Origin: Sorex araneus
Taxonomy: Eukaryota > Chordata > Mammalia > Eulipotyphla > Soricidae
DNA: 64,000 nucleotides
Assembly (NCBI RefSeq): GCF_027595985.1
Contig: NC_073306.1
Location: forward strand, 79,069,977-79,133,976
Direction of reading: 5' to 3'
Shown: piece by piece, positions 32,418 to 42,320 of the stretch
Layout: the number at the start of each line of letters is the position of its first letter
Numbering within the stretch: the stretch's first letter is position 1
The notes under the pieces: generated by a model
Seen by the model: only the letters and a program-made list of their open reading frames with translations
What the model was told of the DNA's origin: nothing
Databases searched by the model: none
Made by a program: the position numbers and the translations under genes

Positions 32418-34130
32418 TAGTTGAATCACCATGTGGAAAGTTACAAAGCTTTCAGGCTTAAGTCTCAGTTACATAATGCTCGAACGCCTATCCCTTCACC
32501 AGTGCATATATTCCACCACCAAGAACCACGGTAAACCACCCAACCTACCCCCACACCCCGCCTGTGTAGCTGATAAATTTCACTTTACTTTCTCTTTACT
32601 TTGATCACATACAAACCAAAAAACTCAGAATTATTGTTTGGAGTTCCCCCCCGCCTGGGCAAGAGTTGGACCTGCTGGAAAGGAAGCATTTGATAATTTG
32701 TTTTTTATTGCTGAGAATGAAGAGATGAGGTTGTGTGGCCACAATAGCTGCCGCGGGGTTCTAGATTTCTGTATTTTACTATTTTAGTGACTAAGTCCAG
32801 AGGGTTTTCTGCCAGAAGTTGCATTATTGCTAGCTCGTACCTCTCTGCTACTTTATATTCCACTTATGAATACAATCTTTCTGTGTCTGTCTCTTTCTTT
32901 CTGACTCATTTCACTCAACATGATACTTTCCATGTTGATCCACTTATATGCAAATTTCATGACTTCTTGTTTTCTAACAGCTGCATAGTATTCCATTGTG
33001 TAGATGTACCAAAATTTCTTTAACCAGTCATCTGTTCTCGGGCATTCGGTTTTTTCCAGATTCTGGCTATTGTAAACTGTGCTACAATGAACATATAGAT
33101 ACAGATGTCATTTTGACTATACTTTTTTTGCCTCTCCAGGGTATATTCCCAGGAGTGGGTCAAACGGGAGCTCGATTTCTAATTTTTTGAGAAGCAACCA
33201 TATTGTTTTCCAAAAGGGCTGAACCAGTCGGCATTCCCACCAGCAGTGTAGGAGGGTTCCTTTCTCCCAAAATCCACGCAAACAGCGGTTGTTTTTGTTC
33301 TTTTGGATGTGAGCCAGTCTCTGTGGTGTGAGGTGGTATCTCATAGTTGTTTTGATCTGCATCTCCCTGATGATAAGTGATGAAGAGCATTTTTTCATGT
33401 GCCTTTTAGCTATTCGTATTTCTTCCTTGAGAATGTTTCTGTTCATTTCTTAACCCCATTTTTTGATGGGGTTGGATGTTTTCTTTTTGTAGAGGTCAAC
33501 CAGTGCCTTGTATACCCTTGATATCAACCCCTTATCAGATGGGTATTGGGTGAATATCCTTTCCCATTCTGTAGATTCCCTTTGTATTCTGGTCACTGTA
33601 TCTTTTGCAATGCAGAAGCTTCTTAGTCTAATATAGTCCCATCTGTTTATCTCTGTTTCCACTTGGTTGCCCAGTTGCATGTCATCTTTGAAGATACCAT
33701 TAGCTTCAATATCGTGGAGGGTTTTTCCGATCTTGTCTTCTATGTATCTTATGGATTGTTGTCTGATGTTGAGGTCTTTAATCCATTTTGATCTGACTTT
33801 TGTGCATGGTGTTAGGTCGGGGTCTAAGCCCATTTTTTTTGCATGCAGTTTTCCAGTTATGCCAGCACCATTTGTTGAAGAGGCTTTCCTTGTTCCACTT
33901 CACATTTCTTGCTCCCTTATCAAAGATCAGATGATCATATATTTGGGGTTGCATGTAGGGATATTCCACCCTGTTCCATTGATCAGTGGCTCTGCCTTCG
34001 TTCCAGTACCATGCTGTTTTAATTGTTACTGCTTTGTAGTAAAGTTTGAAGTCGGGGAGGGTGATGCCTCCCATCTTCTTTTTCCCAAGAATTCTTTAGC
34101 TATTCGTGGGCCTTTATTGTTCCATATGAA
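32418..34130 (-). mobile_element. L1, 5'-truncated, best preserved in the window
   Basis: About 1.7 kb of L1 on the minus strand: the C-terminal third of ORF2 (about 34130-33100) followed by the 3' UTR ending TAACTTTCCACATGGTG near 32430. It is truncated at its 5' end, which is usual for L1. ORF2 remains readable with two lesions, so it is one of the youngest L1 insertions here. Its 3' UTR shares the AAGGAAGCATTTGATAAT block with the composite element at 10925-11955. The plus-strand open frame of 204 codons at 33667-34281 is only the complement of this ORF2. Confidence 0.95.
33117..34130 (-). pseudogene. L1 ORF2p C-terminal pseudogene
   Basis: ORF2p is the L1 endonuclease/reverse transcriptase used for target-primed insertion; only the part downstream of the reverse-transcriptase core is present. 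Three conceptual pieces read in order: 34074-33778 (starts [16 protein letters not shown], then [14 protein letters not shown]), 33833-33450 ([40 protein letters not shown]) and 33446-33117 ([37 protein letters not shown]). The [13 protein letters not shown] block is the conserved cysteine-region end of ORF2p. The first two pieces are joined by a frameshift at a run of eight T (33832-33839), consistent with homopolymer slippage. A TAA stop lies between KKWG and the following EMNRN. The protein could not function. Confidence 0.93.
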
Positions 34131-34790
34131 GCACAGGGAACTAATCCCAATGAAAAAAACACAGTTAAAACCATCATTGCTAAGATATTCCCAGGGCTGG
34201 AGAATGCGGGCACCCAGATCCAAGGTGCCCGAAGGGTGCCAGCTTAAAGGGACCCCAGCAGCAAGACATCTTTTTTTTTAAAACTTAAGCCTGTGACTTG
34301 TTGCTAACTCTCATCCCAGATCCTGAATTTAGAATGAGAGATCAAACCCATTTTCCACCTGAAATACACAATCTTCTCGGTTCTCTCGTGCCAAAAGATG
34401 TCAACAACCTATAATTCTCTAACATAATTTTAGAAGAAATGCATCATGACTCGATTGTTACTCAGGAACAGAGGCTGAGCCCAGTGCAGGATGTGCCAAG
34501 AAGGCTGAGAAAGCCCTCCTGCCAAAGCTGAACGTAAAAACAAACTAATTTTACTTTGACAAACTTCAGTTTCTCATGCACTTTGACGGTACTGAATGAC
34601 TGAAGGGGAAAATAGAGGAGAAAAGGCCTGTCTGAAGAACGTGTTGGAATGTTGGCGGGCTGAGGTCCGTTGGAGAGCTTCTATGCTCCCGGACTTTGGG
34701 AACCGTGAACAGTGGGATGGAAAACATTCCTGAAATCCTGAAATATTTTAAGTAGCACAAGAATTAAGTAGTTTTCTCTTTTAATATTAC
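34131..34790. other. Single-copy DNA, no gene seen
   Basis: Includes a short inverted GGGCACC/GGTGCCC-rich segment near 34206-34240. No repeat named. Confidence 0.38.
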
Positions 34791-34792
34791 TG

Positions 34793-34915
34793 GGCCAGAG
34801 TAATAGTACAGCAGGTAAGGCATTCCCCTTGCATGCAGCCAGTCTCCTGGTCCCACAAACACTGCCAGCAGTAAACCCTGAGCATTGCCAAGTGTGGTCC
34901 CCAAACATACCTCCG
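34793..34915 (+). mobile_element. Diverged body-A SINE with internal deletion
   Basis: GGGCCAGAGTAATAGTACAGC, GGTAAGGCATTCCCCTTGC, ATGCAGCCAGTC, then CACTGCCAGCAGTAAACCCTG and GCCAAGTGTGGTCCCCAAAC. The middle (the B box to CATATGGTCCCC) is shortened. Confidence 0.75.
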
Positions 34916-34969
34916 CCCAAAAATTGAGTCCCAATTGTTTGATTTAATACTTCCAATGCTATGAAAATT

Positions 34970-35068
34970 CTTTTTTGGGGGAGGTGAGGGTGCATCCAGC
35001 TATGCTTAGTTCAGGTCAGCCAGGAAGTAGATAAGTACCTTATCTTTGCCCTATCTCTCCAGTCTTCT
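34970..35068 (-). mobile_element. Old SINE relic
   Basis: TTTTTTGGGGGAGGTGAGG.. start and a CCCTATCTCTCCAGTC end fit a reversed tRNA-headed SINE; the body between is short and decayed. Confidence 0.42.
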
Positions 35069-35195
35069 ATGAAAATTATTTTACTCTAGTTTTATTATTT
35101 GTTTTTAGTTTCTTATTCAATCAGCACCAAAATCCACAATGGCAGAGATGTGAAAAGTAAGTGTGTAATGAGCAGTTACTGAATGAATGAAAGAA

Positions 35196-35201
35196 CTCCC
35201 C
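35196..35201 (+). repeat. LTR target-site duplication, left
   Basis: CTCCCC, repeated at 36235-36240 directly outside the TG...CA ends of the LTR. Confidence 0.82.
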
Positions 35202-36234
35202 TGTAAAAAACTAAGGAACGCTGAGGGGCATGTGCACTCGCGGGCTCTCCGGGCGGCTCTGTCTCACCACCCACGTTCTGTGCCCTGGAACCGCAGTGTG
35301 TGGGCTGGATCGGGACGGCCGGTGGTCAAGGACAGGCAAAGGAAGAACGAGGAACAAGCTGGTTGCTGATTAGTTACCGTTTATTCAATCTTCCATCTTT
35401 CTCATCTCCCGCACTCCCAGCTCCATCCTCTCTCTGGATCAACTGCCGCCTGCCTCTCTTGTTTCTCTCTCTCCTCCTACTTGTCCTCCCACCTTGCCCC
35501 CTAGGCTACACCCAGCCAGGTAGCAAAATCAACATAAGAAAGCCCTTCCTGAGGGCAGGGCATTCCAAAGCCCTTCCTCACTCTTAAGGTTTTTTTCCTT
35601 TTCCTTAGTCCAAACACTTATTAACATCTTAATACTAGTTATTTTTGCATGGACATAGCAAGAGATACATTGAGGTTTGCAAGGCAGCCCTCCTAGCAAC
35701 ATCTTGCCACAGGCTCAGACCACAGCACTCAGGCCAAATTAATCATTCCTCACCCTAGCAGGGTCCGAATCTAGTTATACTGTTTGGATCATGACAACAT
35801 TTGTCCATGATCAAGCTCTTATAGTTAAGCATTAAGCACTTTGGCCAGGCCCATCTCGATGCCAGGGTAGCACACAACTCACCGCTTGCCCTGGGTCCTT
35901 CTCGTCCCACGTCAGGACCCTGCTTTGGGGATGCTAGGAAGTAATGGCAGCTGAGGCTTAGGTCAAGAGAACAGATGCTCTGGAGGAAAATATCATGTAG
36001 AGTCAAATGACTCCCAGGTTACAAAAGCATAACATTTGTTAAGTCTTCCTGTGTCCATACAAAAAGGACTTGCTCTGAATAAACTATGCAAAAGACTCAA
36101 GGAGAAGAGAAAAACATTATTTACAAGTCAACAGAACACTAAGAAAGAAGCTACAAATAAACAAAGAGGAATAGGAGCACTGTAACGGGAGTAACCCAAT
36201 AAACCTAAACTACCTGAGGCTATGTTATCCTACA
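35202..36234 (-). mobile_element. Solo LTR of an endogenous retrovirus
   Basis: A 1033-bp segment beginning TGTAAAAAAC and ending TTATCCTACA on the plus strand, so both strands open with TGTA and the TG...CA rule is met. It is flanked by the 6-bp direct repeat CTCCCC. On the minus strand an AATAAA polyadenylation signal (35380-35385) lies in the distal third, followed by a GC-rich stretch, the layout of R/U5; the long region before it would be U3. No primer-binding site, gag, pol or env sequence follows either end, so it is a solo LTR left by recombination. A 6-bp duplication favours a class II (ERVK-like) virus; the family is not otherwise identified. Confidence 0.82.
35380..35385 (-). promoter_or_regulatory. 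LTR polyadenylation signal
   Basis: AATAAA on the minus strand, inside GATTGAATAAACGGTAAC. Its position about 180 bp from the LTR 3' end is normal for an R/U5 boundary. Confidence 0.72.
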
Positions 36235-36240
36235 CTCCCC
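36235..36240 (+). repeat. LTR target-site duplication, right
   Basis: CTCCCC, matching 35196-35201. Confidence 0.82.
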
Positions 36241-36499
36241 CAATAATCATGGTTAAAACAAAATTGTTTTGAAAATTAAAGGATCTAGGTTTTGGTAAAT
36301 ACAGGTGGGTAGGCAACAATTCAGTTCCTGTGAAATTGACTTCACTGGAAGATTCCTTTAAGGAATCTAAAGAAGTCACAAGTTCACATGCTTGGAGAAA
36401 TTTCTTGTCCTATTCACTCTTAGAGCTCTGCCCAAGGTAGAAGTTGTCTATTCATTTATTTATTACCCACCTTCCTTTTGTTGGTGTTATTGCAATGAT

Positions 36500-36765
36500 T
36501 GAGGGTTATACACAATTGGCTATGAGGTTCTCCCACTTGTTTGTGGTGCTTGCTTGGGGTCACACACTTTAATTGGGGTTCTTACACACATCTGGTTGTG
36601 TGCTGAAGATCACACACTCTGCTGTGGTGTGGGGGTCCTAGAGAGAAGAGCTGTAGAGAAATAATCACTTGGCACATGCAGGATGCCCAGGGCTCAAACT
36701 CATGGCCTCAAGCTTGAAAGGGAGGTGATTTTGGCCATTGAGCCATAAACTTTGTGCCCATATTT
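36500..36765 (-). mobile_element. Possible old SINE-like relic
   Basis: Repeated GGGGTCACACACTTTAAT, GTTGTGTGCTGAAGATCACACAC and GGGCTCAAACTCATGGC blocks loosely echo a reversed SINE body and B box. Too diverged to assign. Confidence 0.3.
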
Positions 36766-36769
36766 CTGA

Positions 36770-38478
36770 CCTCTATGTCTTGAATAAGTGAATAAATACC
36801 TAGATTAATAAATAAAATGGAATAAATTTTACTTTGTGTGTTCAAACATTAAAGAGATTCAATTATATTTCTGATACCACTCAAATTGTTGATCTAATCG
36901 GGGCCATTATCCTTTATGTTGTTTTTCAAAAAGCATATTAACTTATGGCCCAGTAATCTATTTACTTTATTAAACAACTCATCATATCTTTTTAAAAATG
37001 AAAATTATAATTCAATACTAGCATAATGGTCATGGATTAGCTTGATGTCAGGAATGTAGGAAATATTGAAGATTCTCTGAGCTTATGACTGTTTTAACAA
37101 GAAAAGAAATCACCAGTTAAAGGAAAATTTAACACCTATGGTCAGTTGTAAACAGTTACAGTTTATGATATGTCCTATTTCTCAAGCATTTATTTTTGAT
37201 GTGCAAAAATAATACACAAGTGACAGAATATAAATATGTTAAATGTTCAGTTTATATTGACCATTTGATGCATTAAGGGGAAAACATGAATAGAAAAATA
37301 TTACTTTGTTACAGATAGAATTTTTCCCTCTTTCTACAGCCTGGAATAGTTAATACATTAATCATTAATTTAGCACTGTGAAAATTCTTTCATTATCAAA
37401 TCTGTTACCAAGAAACCATTCTGTCTTCTGACAGATCATTTGAGCTTCTCAGTAAATGAGAGCATGGGTTTAAATTTCATAAATGCATTGTACAAAAGAG
37501 TTGTAAATCAACTCAATACTGTAAATAAACATAAAGGATATCAAATTAACAATTTGTATATTTTTTAATCATTGAGTTGCCTAAACAAAACTTTCATTGA
37601 AAAATAGCATGAGTTGGTGAAATTAAGAATTTATATAGTATCTCATAGACACAAGCACACACGTTAATGGCATTATATCATTGGCTAAGATACAGAGTAA
37701 TTAAGCATGGTTCTAACCAATGCAGGTTACCTACACTACTGAAATATTTGCTTTATTTTATGGAAGAGCCTCTCCATTGACCAGAAAGAGTACTGTTCTC
37801 TTTGCTGTCGTTGAATGGAATAAGTCACTCATTATAACCAGGTGATTGAAGGAAAGGAAGGGGGAGGGCAAAGGTGGGGGGAGAGACAGAGAGAGAGACA
37901 GAGACAGAGAGACTGAAGGAACAAGGAGACAGAGAAAGGGAAAGGGAAAGAGAGATTAATTCCTAATCAATGTACAAATGTGCTCTGTCATTTATTTTTC
38001 CTCCTCCAGCAATATTTTTCCTTTGAGAAACATGCTTCCAGTTGAATTTACTGATAATACCTTTATAAACATGATTTTACAAATAAGACTTCTTTTTTTT
38101 ATTTCTCCTACTTTCTTCATTTGATAAACTCCCTTTCATCCCCAAAGAATCATCTTTTTATTGAAGCCTACTTTTTCTAGTCTTCTCGGGCACATGAGGG
38201 CTCCTTTTCTTTATTATTGAGGCTTTTTGCATCTCTCATCTTAGTGCTCCCCCCACTTAAATAAATGGTGCTAAGACAATATCAACATCTAATATGTATA
38301 TATGTATATTCACACACAATCAGTTCCAGATAGAGGAAGGAATTAAAAATTAAACATATAAAGATACCATTTTTGAAAAAATGAGAAGCAAAAACATTTT
38401 CACACATACATATCATCACTTCATAAAATGAATTGGGAGTGGCTCTTAGTTTTTCTATTCAATGAATAATTCATGTAA
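36770..38478. other. AT-rich single-copy DNA with a possible conserved island
   Basis: About 1.7 kb, one of the longest repeat-free stretches. 37300-37560 has clustered homeodomain-type cores (TTAATACATTAATCATTAATTTAG) and no detectable repeat. No gene or exon seen. Confidence 0.4.
37855..37958 (+). repeat. Purine-rich tract
   Basis: Almost pure purine for about 100 bp, with (GACAGA)n/(GAGA)n units and GGAAAGGGAAAG repeats. Confidence 0.85.
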
Positions 38479-39084
38479 GATTGGAATCATCTGTTCTTTG
38501 AACATTTGGTAAAACTCACCTGAAAATCCTCTAGAGCTTATTATTATTTGCTGTATAGAAAATGTTTGGGCACTAATTTAATTTTATACAGGACCATTTG
38601 GATTTCCTCTTTCTCTTTAAAACAACTACAATAATTTGCATTTTTCTAAGAATTTACATGTTTTACCTAAATTTTTTAATATATTTACATTCGTACATTA
38701 TATCCTTTAGTAGTTTTTAATCTCTATTGACCTTTTCAACATGTCTCATTTCTATTCTTATTGTTTTATTTGTACCTGGGTGGGTGTAGCTTTCTTTATT
38801 CAATCTTTTTAGTAGTTGAAAAATATGTTATGTTAAATAAATTTTAATTTAATTTATCCCAATTATTGCTTTGTTTTCTATATCAATAATTTCTGCTTTT
38901 ATATTTATTATCACCTTTTGAAAGTTTTTACTTTAGTTTATTTTACTTCTTTTCCTGAATACTTTATTTGATTAGTTGGTGAATTTTCAGACATTAGAAA
39001 AGCGAGTATATGTACTCAACATTATAGATTTCCCCCAAGTAGCTTATAGGCTTTATCTTACTAATGTTGAAATGCAGTATTTTA

Positions 39085-39282
39085 AAAACTAACTTTCAGA
39101 GTCAGAGAGGTGTTTCAGGAAGTTAGGCCTTGCATGTGTTTCTAGTTTGTTTCCCAGCATCGTATATGCCCAGTAACCTACTTCCCAAGCCCTAGCACAC
39201 TGGAGTGATTTCTGAGCATAAAGCCAGGAGTAAGGTCTGAGCATAGCTGGGTGTGGCCCAAACCACAGTCCCTGATAAAAAT
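39085..39282 (+). mobile_element. Diverged body-A SINE
   Basis: CAGAGTCAGAGAGGTGTTTC head, GGCCTTGCATGTG, TTTCCCAGCATCGTATATGCCC, then GAGTGATTTCTGAGCATAAAG, CAGGAGTAAGGTCTGAGC and GCTGGGTGTGGCCCAAAC. Inserted in the L1M relic. Confidence 0.7.
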
Positions 39283-39476
39283 GAATAAATAGAAACCAGC
39301 GCTATCAAATTTCCATTTTAGTTTCTTTCATTCCTGAGTGAATAGAAATTTGTTTTTAACTTTCAGGAATTTGTGTTATCTCTATAACAATTACGTTCTA
39401 TGTTTAATCAGGCTACATGATATCAGCTTTTATTTTAATTTGTTGGTATTTGTATTAGTTCTGGCCAATCTTTGTA

Positions 39477-39587
39477 TTATATACTTTTTTTTTCTTTTTG
39501 GGTCACACCCTTGGGATGCCGGGGATTGAACCCAGTTTGGCTGCGTGCAAGGCAAACGCCCTACGCGCTGTGCTATCACTCTGGCCC
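39477..39587 (-). mobile_element. Body-A SINE with internal deletion
   Basis: Starts TTTTTTTTTCTTTTTGGGTC and ends GCTATCACTCTGGCCC, but jumps from GGGTCACACCC to TTGGGATGCCGG, omitting about 65 bp of body. Target-site duplication CAATCTTTGTA (39466-39476) and CAATATTTGTA (39588-39598), one mismatch. It interrupts the L1M relic. Confidence 0.93.
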
Positions 39588-39669
39588 CAATATTTGTAAG
39601 TATTCTTTGTGAGCTTGAGAGAATACGCATTCTACACTGTTGGCAGGCAGTGTTTTGTATTTACAATTG

Positions 39670-39762
39670 AATTTATTTTATGAAGCAAGGATATGTCTCA
39701 GTGATAGAGCATGTGTGAGGTCTTGGATTTGATTCCCGGCACTTTGAAAAATAAAATAAATA
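39670..39762 (+). mobile_element. tRNA-derived retroposon of ID/tRNA-Ala type
   Basis: GGATATGTCTCAGTGATAGAGC is A-box-like and matches the start of tRNA-Ala-derived ID elements (GGGGATGTAGCTCAGTGGTAGAGC); GGATTTGATTCCCGGCAC matches their B-box end. The anticodon-arm region is shortened. It ends in an AAAATAAAATAAATAAAT tail. It differs from both SINE bodies in this window and is probably an isolated tRNA-Ala retropseudogene. Confidence 0.7.
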
Positions 39763-39965
39763 AATGAACAAATTTATTGCTTTTTAAAATATTTTGTGTC
39801 ATAACTAATCTCTTCAAGGGTGGGTGGGTGTGAGCTTTCTGATAGCAACCAGAAAACCCGCTAAACAAATTCTAAAAGAGCTGTAACACTTATAACTAAT
39901 TTTTTGATTTACAGAATTGCCCACAAAGATGATGGTTGTTAATTTCTTCTCATAAGAAAAGTATC

Positions 39966-40135
39966 TGTGGCAGAGGCAGACTTGGGATGGGAATAGAAAG
40001 AGGGAAATTGGGGACATTGGTGTTGGGAAATGTACACTGGTCAAGGGATAGGTGTTGGAACATTGTAGTACTGAAACTCAATCATGGACAACTTTGTAAC
40101 TGTTTTTCTCAGTGATTTAGTAAAAAAAAAGTTTT
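39966..40135 (+). mobile_element. L1 3' UTR tail
   Basis: GGGGACATTGGTGTTGGG, AATGTACACTGGTCAAGGG, GGTGTTGGAACATTGTAG, CTGAAACTCAATCATGGAC, AACTTTGTAACTG, TCAGTGATTTAG and A-rich end: the L1 tail seen repeatedly here. Confidence 0.88.
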
Positions 40136-40264
40136 AAGAACTTTAAATATTTTGAAACTATTTTATTAGGTGTATTTAAGTTGAAATTGTTAAAACTTTC
40201 TGGTAAGTCTGAATTTTTAAAAATACATAGCATAGCAATCATACTAATTTCTTTTTGTCTATCT

Positions 40265-40482
40265 GTAACACTGTCATTCCGTTGTTCATTGATTTGCTCG
40301 AGCCGGCACCAGTAACGTTTCCATTGTGAGACTTGTTACTGTTTTTAGCCAGGTAGCTTGCCAGGCTGTGGGCGGGACACTCTTGGTAGCTTGCCAGGCT
40401 CTCCAAAAGGGGCGGAGGAATTAAACTTGGGTTGGCTGCATGCAAGGCAAACGCCCTACCCACTGTGCTATCGCTCTAATTC
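40265..40482 (-). mobile_element. Body-B SINE with small deletions
   Basis: Reversed copy: left end GTAACACTGTCATTCCG (short repeat tail reduced), CTCGAGCCGGCACCAGTAAC, CATTGTGAGACTTGTTACTG, then two GTAGCTTGCCAGGCT motifs, GAGGAATTAAAC and the head ending GCTATCGCTCTAA. The AATATGCC part of the body is missing. Confidence 0.93.
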
Positions 40483-40601
40483 ATTATAAGTGGGTCATAT
40501 TAGTGCCATATTTAGACATATATAAATAGTGAAGAAGCAAATATGTACTCCTACTTTTTCTATATCACTTTCAAGATGATTCTTACAAAAATATACAGAG
40601 G

Positions 40602-40768
40602 TGGGTGGAAGAGATATTTCAACTGGTAGGTCATTTGCTTTGCACACAGCTAACCAGAGTTCTATCCCTGGAACCATATATGGTCCCCCAAGCTGCACCA
40701 TGAGTGATCCCTGAGCACGTATCCACAAATAAGCCCTGAGTACTGTCTGATGTGGCCCCCAAGTCTAA
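40602..40768 (+). mobile_element. Diverged body-A SINE
   Basis: GGTGGGTGGAAGAGATATTTC head, TCATTTGCTTTGCACACAGC, CAGAGTTCTATCCCTGGAACC, CCATATATGGTCCCCC, GAGTGATCCCTGAGCACG, TGATGTGGCCCCCAAG. In order, old. Confidence 0.76.
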
Positions 40769-40796
40769 AAAGAGCATACAAAAATATACACAGTAG

Positions 40797-40882
40797 GGAC
40801 AGGAGAGTACAGGGGTTAAGGCTCTTGTCTTACTTGTGGCTGACACCGGTTTGATCCTCAGATGCATAGATGGTCCCTTTTT
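40797..40882 (+). mobile_element. SINE head fragment
   Basis: GGGACAGGAGAGTACAGGGG, TTAAGGCTCTTGTCTTAC, GGTTTGATCCTCAG, GATGGTCCC: only the 5' part of a tRNA-headed SINE, stopping before the 3' body. Confidence 0.66.
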
Positions 40883-41173
40883 ATATTTATTTATTTATTT
40901 TTATATTTATTATCGTAAAGTCTGTTTTGTCTTGTGTTAATAAAATTTTGTTGACATTCTTATGGATATTAGTATATATTTTTAGATTTATTTCTAACAT
41001 TTCCCTCTTGGGTTTTATGTGTTTTTGGTATATAACATGCAGCTTAGATTTTTATGTTTTTATCTACTCTGACAACTGAACATAAAATTCAAGACTTTAT
41101 GTCTATCATGATCATTCATATATTTGAATTTATTTTGCCACCAATTTTGCTTTTTTTTTCTTACTCTAATTTT

Positions 41174-41353
41174 TTTGTTTTGTTTTATTTTGTTTTGGGG
41201 CCACACCTAGCAATGTTCAGGGGTTACTCCTGGCTTTGCACCTAGGAAGTACTCCTGGTGGTACTTGGGGGACCACATGAGATGCCAGAGTTTGAACCCT
41301 GGTTGGTTGTGTGCAGGGCAAGCACTTACCCACTGTACTATCTCTCAGGTCCT
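41174..41353 (-). mobile_element. Body-A SINE, moderately diverged
   Basis: TTTTGGGGCCACACCTAGC, GGGGTTACTCCTGGC, GGGGGACCACATGAGATGCC, TTGAACCCTGG, ending ACTATCTCTCAGGTC. Target-site duplication CTCTAATTTT at 41164-41173 and 41354-41363. Confidence 0.92.
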
Positions 41354-41476
41354 CTCTAATTTTAAAATAAATTTTTGCATCTTCCCCACTCCCATTCTTT
41401 TAGACAGAGATTTTCCTACCTCATTTACATTTATTCTCCATTGATTTAGAGACTATAAGACATTTTTACACTTTTA

Positions 41477-41683
41477 TTTTATTTATTTATTTATTTATTT
41501 ATTTTTTGTTTGTTTTTGTTTTTGGGTCACACCCGGTGATGCACAGGGGTTACTCCTGGCTCTTCACTCAGGAATTACCCCTGGCGGTGCTCAGGGGACC
41601 ATATGGGATGCTGGGATTCGAACCTGGGCCGGCGCGTGCAAGGCAAACGCCCTACCCGCTGTGCTATCGCTCCCAGCCCTAAT
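41477..41683 (-). mobile_element. Body-A SINE, young, long A-rich tail
   Basis: Reversed complete copy preceded by a (TTTA)n tail (an AAAT-type tail on the element strand). GGGTCACACCCGGTGATGC, ACTCCTGGC, GGGGACCATATGGGATGC, ending GCTATCGCTCCCAGCCC. A perfect 15-bp target-site duplication ATTTTTACACTTTTA lies at 41462-41476 and 41684-41698. Confidence 0.98.
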
Positions 41684-41954
41684 ATTTTTACACTTTTAGT
41701 CATTACCTTAAACTTTCCTAGAACTTAGATACTTTACGAATTATAATTAAAATCAATAGTTTGATATTTCTCCCAAACAGTATAAAATTTAGGATTTTTC
41801 AATTTCCAGTCACTTTCATCCCCCATCAATACACTACTGTTGCCTAAAATATTGTTCATTATTGCATCTTGCTTCTTTAATCTCTTAACTAGACATTATT
41901 ATTGCTTTATATGTATATTATTATCCTTTTAAATGTTCCCACAATATCTTTTTT

Positions 41955-42320
41955 TAAAAAAATCTTATTAAAACACCATAATTTACAAGGTTATTTTTAA
42001 ATTTTATTATTATTATTATTATTATTATTTTGCTTTTTGGGTCACACCTGGTGGTGCTCAGAGGTTACTCCTGACTCTGCACTCAAGCATCACTCCTGGC
42101 AGTGCTTAAGGGACCAAATGGGATGCTGGGAATCAAACCTGAGTTGCCGAGTGCAAGGTAAACACCCTACCCGCTGTGCTATTGCTCCAACCCCTACAAG
42201 GTTATTCTTAGTTGAGTTTTAGACATACAATTTTGCAATACCCATCCCATCACCAGTGTCAATATCTCTCCACATATCCTCTTTGCCATCCAGACTTTCT
42301 TTCTGGAATAATTTTTATTT
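41955..42320 (-). mobile_element. L1 3' tail, split by a SINE
   Basis: Reversed L1 3' end: TTAAAACACCATAATTTAC, then after the SINE TTGAGTTTTAGACATAC, AATTTTGCAATACCCATCCC, ACCAGTGTCAATATC. The SINE at 41996-42194 sits inside it with duplicated L1 bases. Confidence 0.82.
41996..42194 (-). mobile_element. Body-A SINE in L1 tail
   Basis: (TTA)n tail, TTTTTGGGTCACACCTGG, GAGGTTACTCCTGAC, CAAATGGGATGCTGGG, AAACCTGAGTTGCCGAG, ending GCTATTGCTCCAACCCC. Perfect 12-bp target-site duplication TACAAGGTTATT at 41984-41995 and 42195-42206. Confidence 0.96.

Larger units (their letters stand above)
38480..41890 (-). mobile_element. Ancient L1M relic, broken by nested SINEs
   Basis: Read on the minus strand the scattered remnants follow L1 ORF2 and then 3' order: 38480-39075 (plus-strand CTCACCTGAAAATCCTCTAG, TTGTTTTCTATATCAATAATTTC), 39310-39660 (TGAGCTTGAGAGAATACGC, CATTCTACACTGTTGGCAGG), 40140-40235 (TTATTAGGTGTATTTAAGTTG), 40900-41150 (AAGTCTGTTTTGTCTTG, ACTCTGACAACTGAAC) and less certainly 41400-41460 and 41700-41890. 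At least eight insertions lie in it: SINEs, a tRNA-like retroposon and a young L1 tail. No frame survives. Confidence 0.68.

Noticed and set aside
33667-34281. 204-codon plus-strand frame
   Set aside because: It is the complement of L1 ORF2, whose true reading on the minus strand matches ORF2p; the plus-strand product has no motif.
35187-35587. Frames of 60-95 codons at the LTR end, possible retroviral gene
   Set aside because: They lie within the LTR itself; no gag, protease, pol or env motif occurs and no internal region is present.
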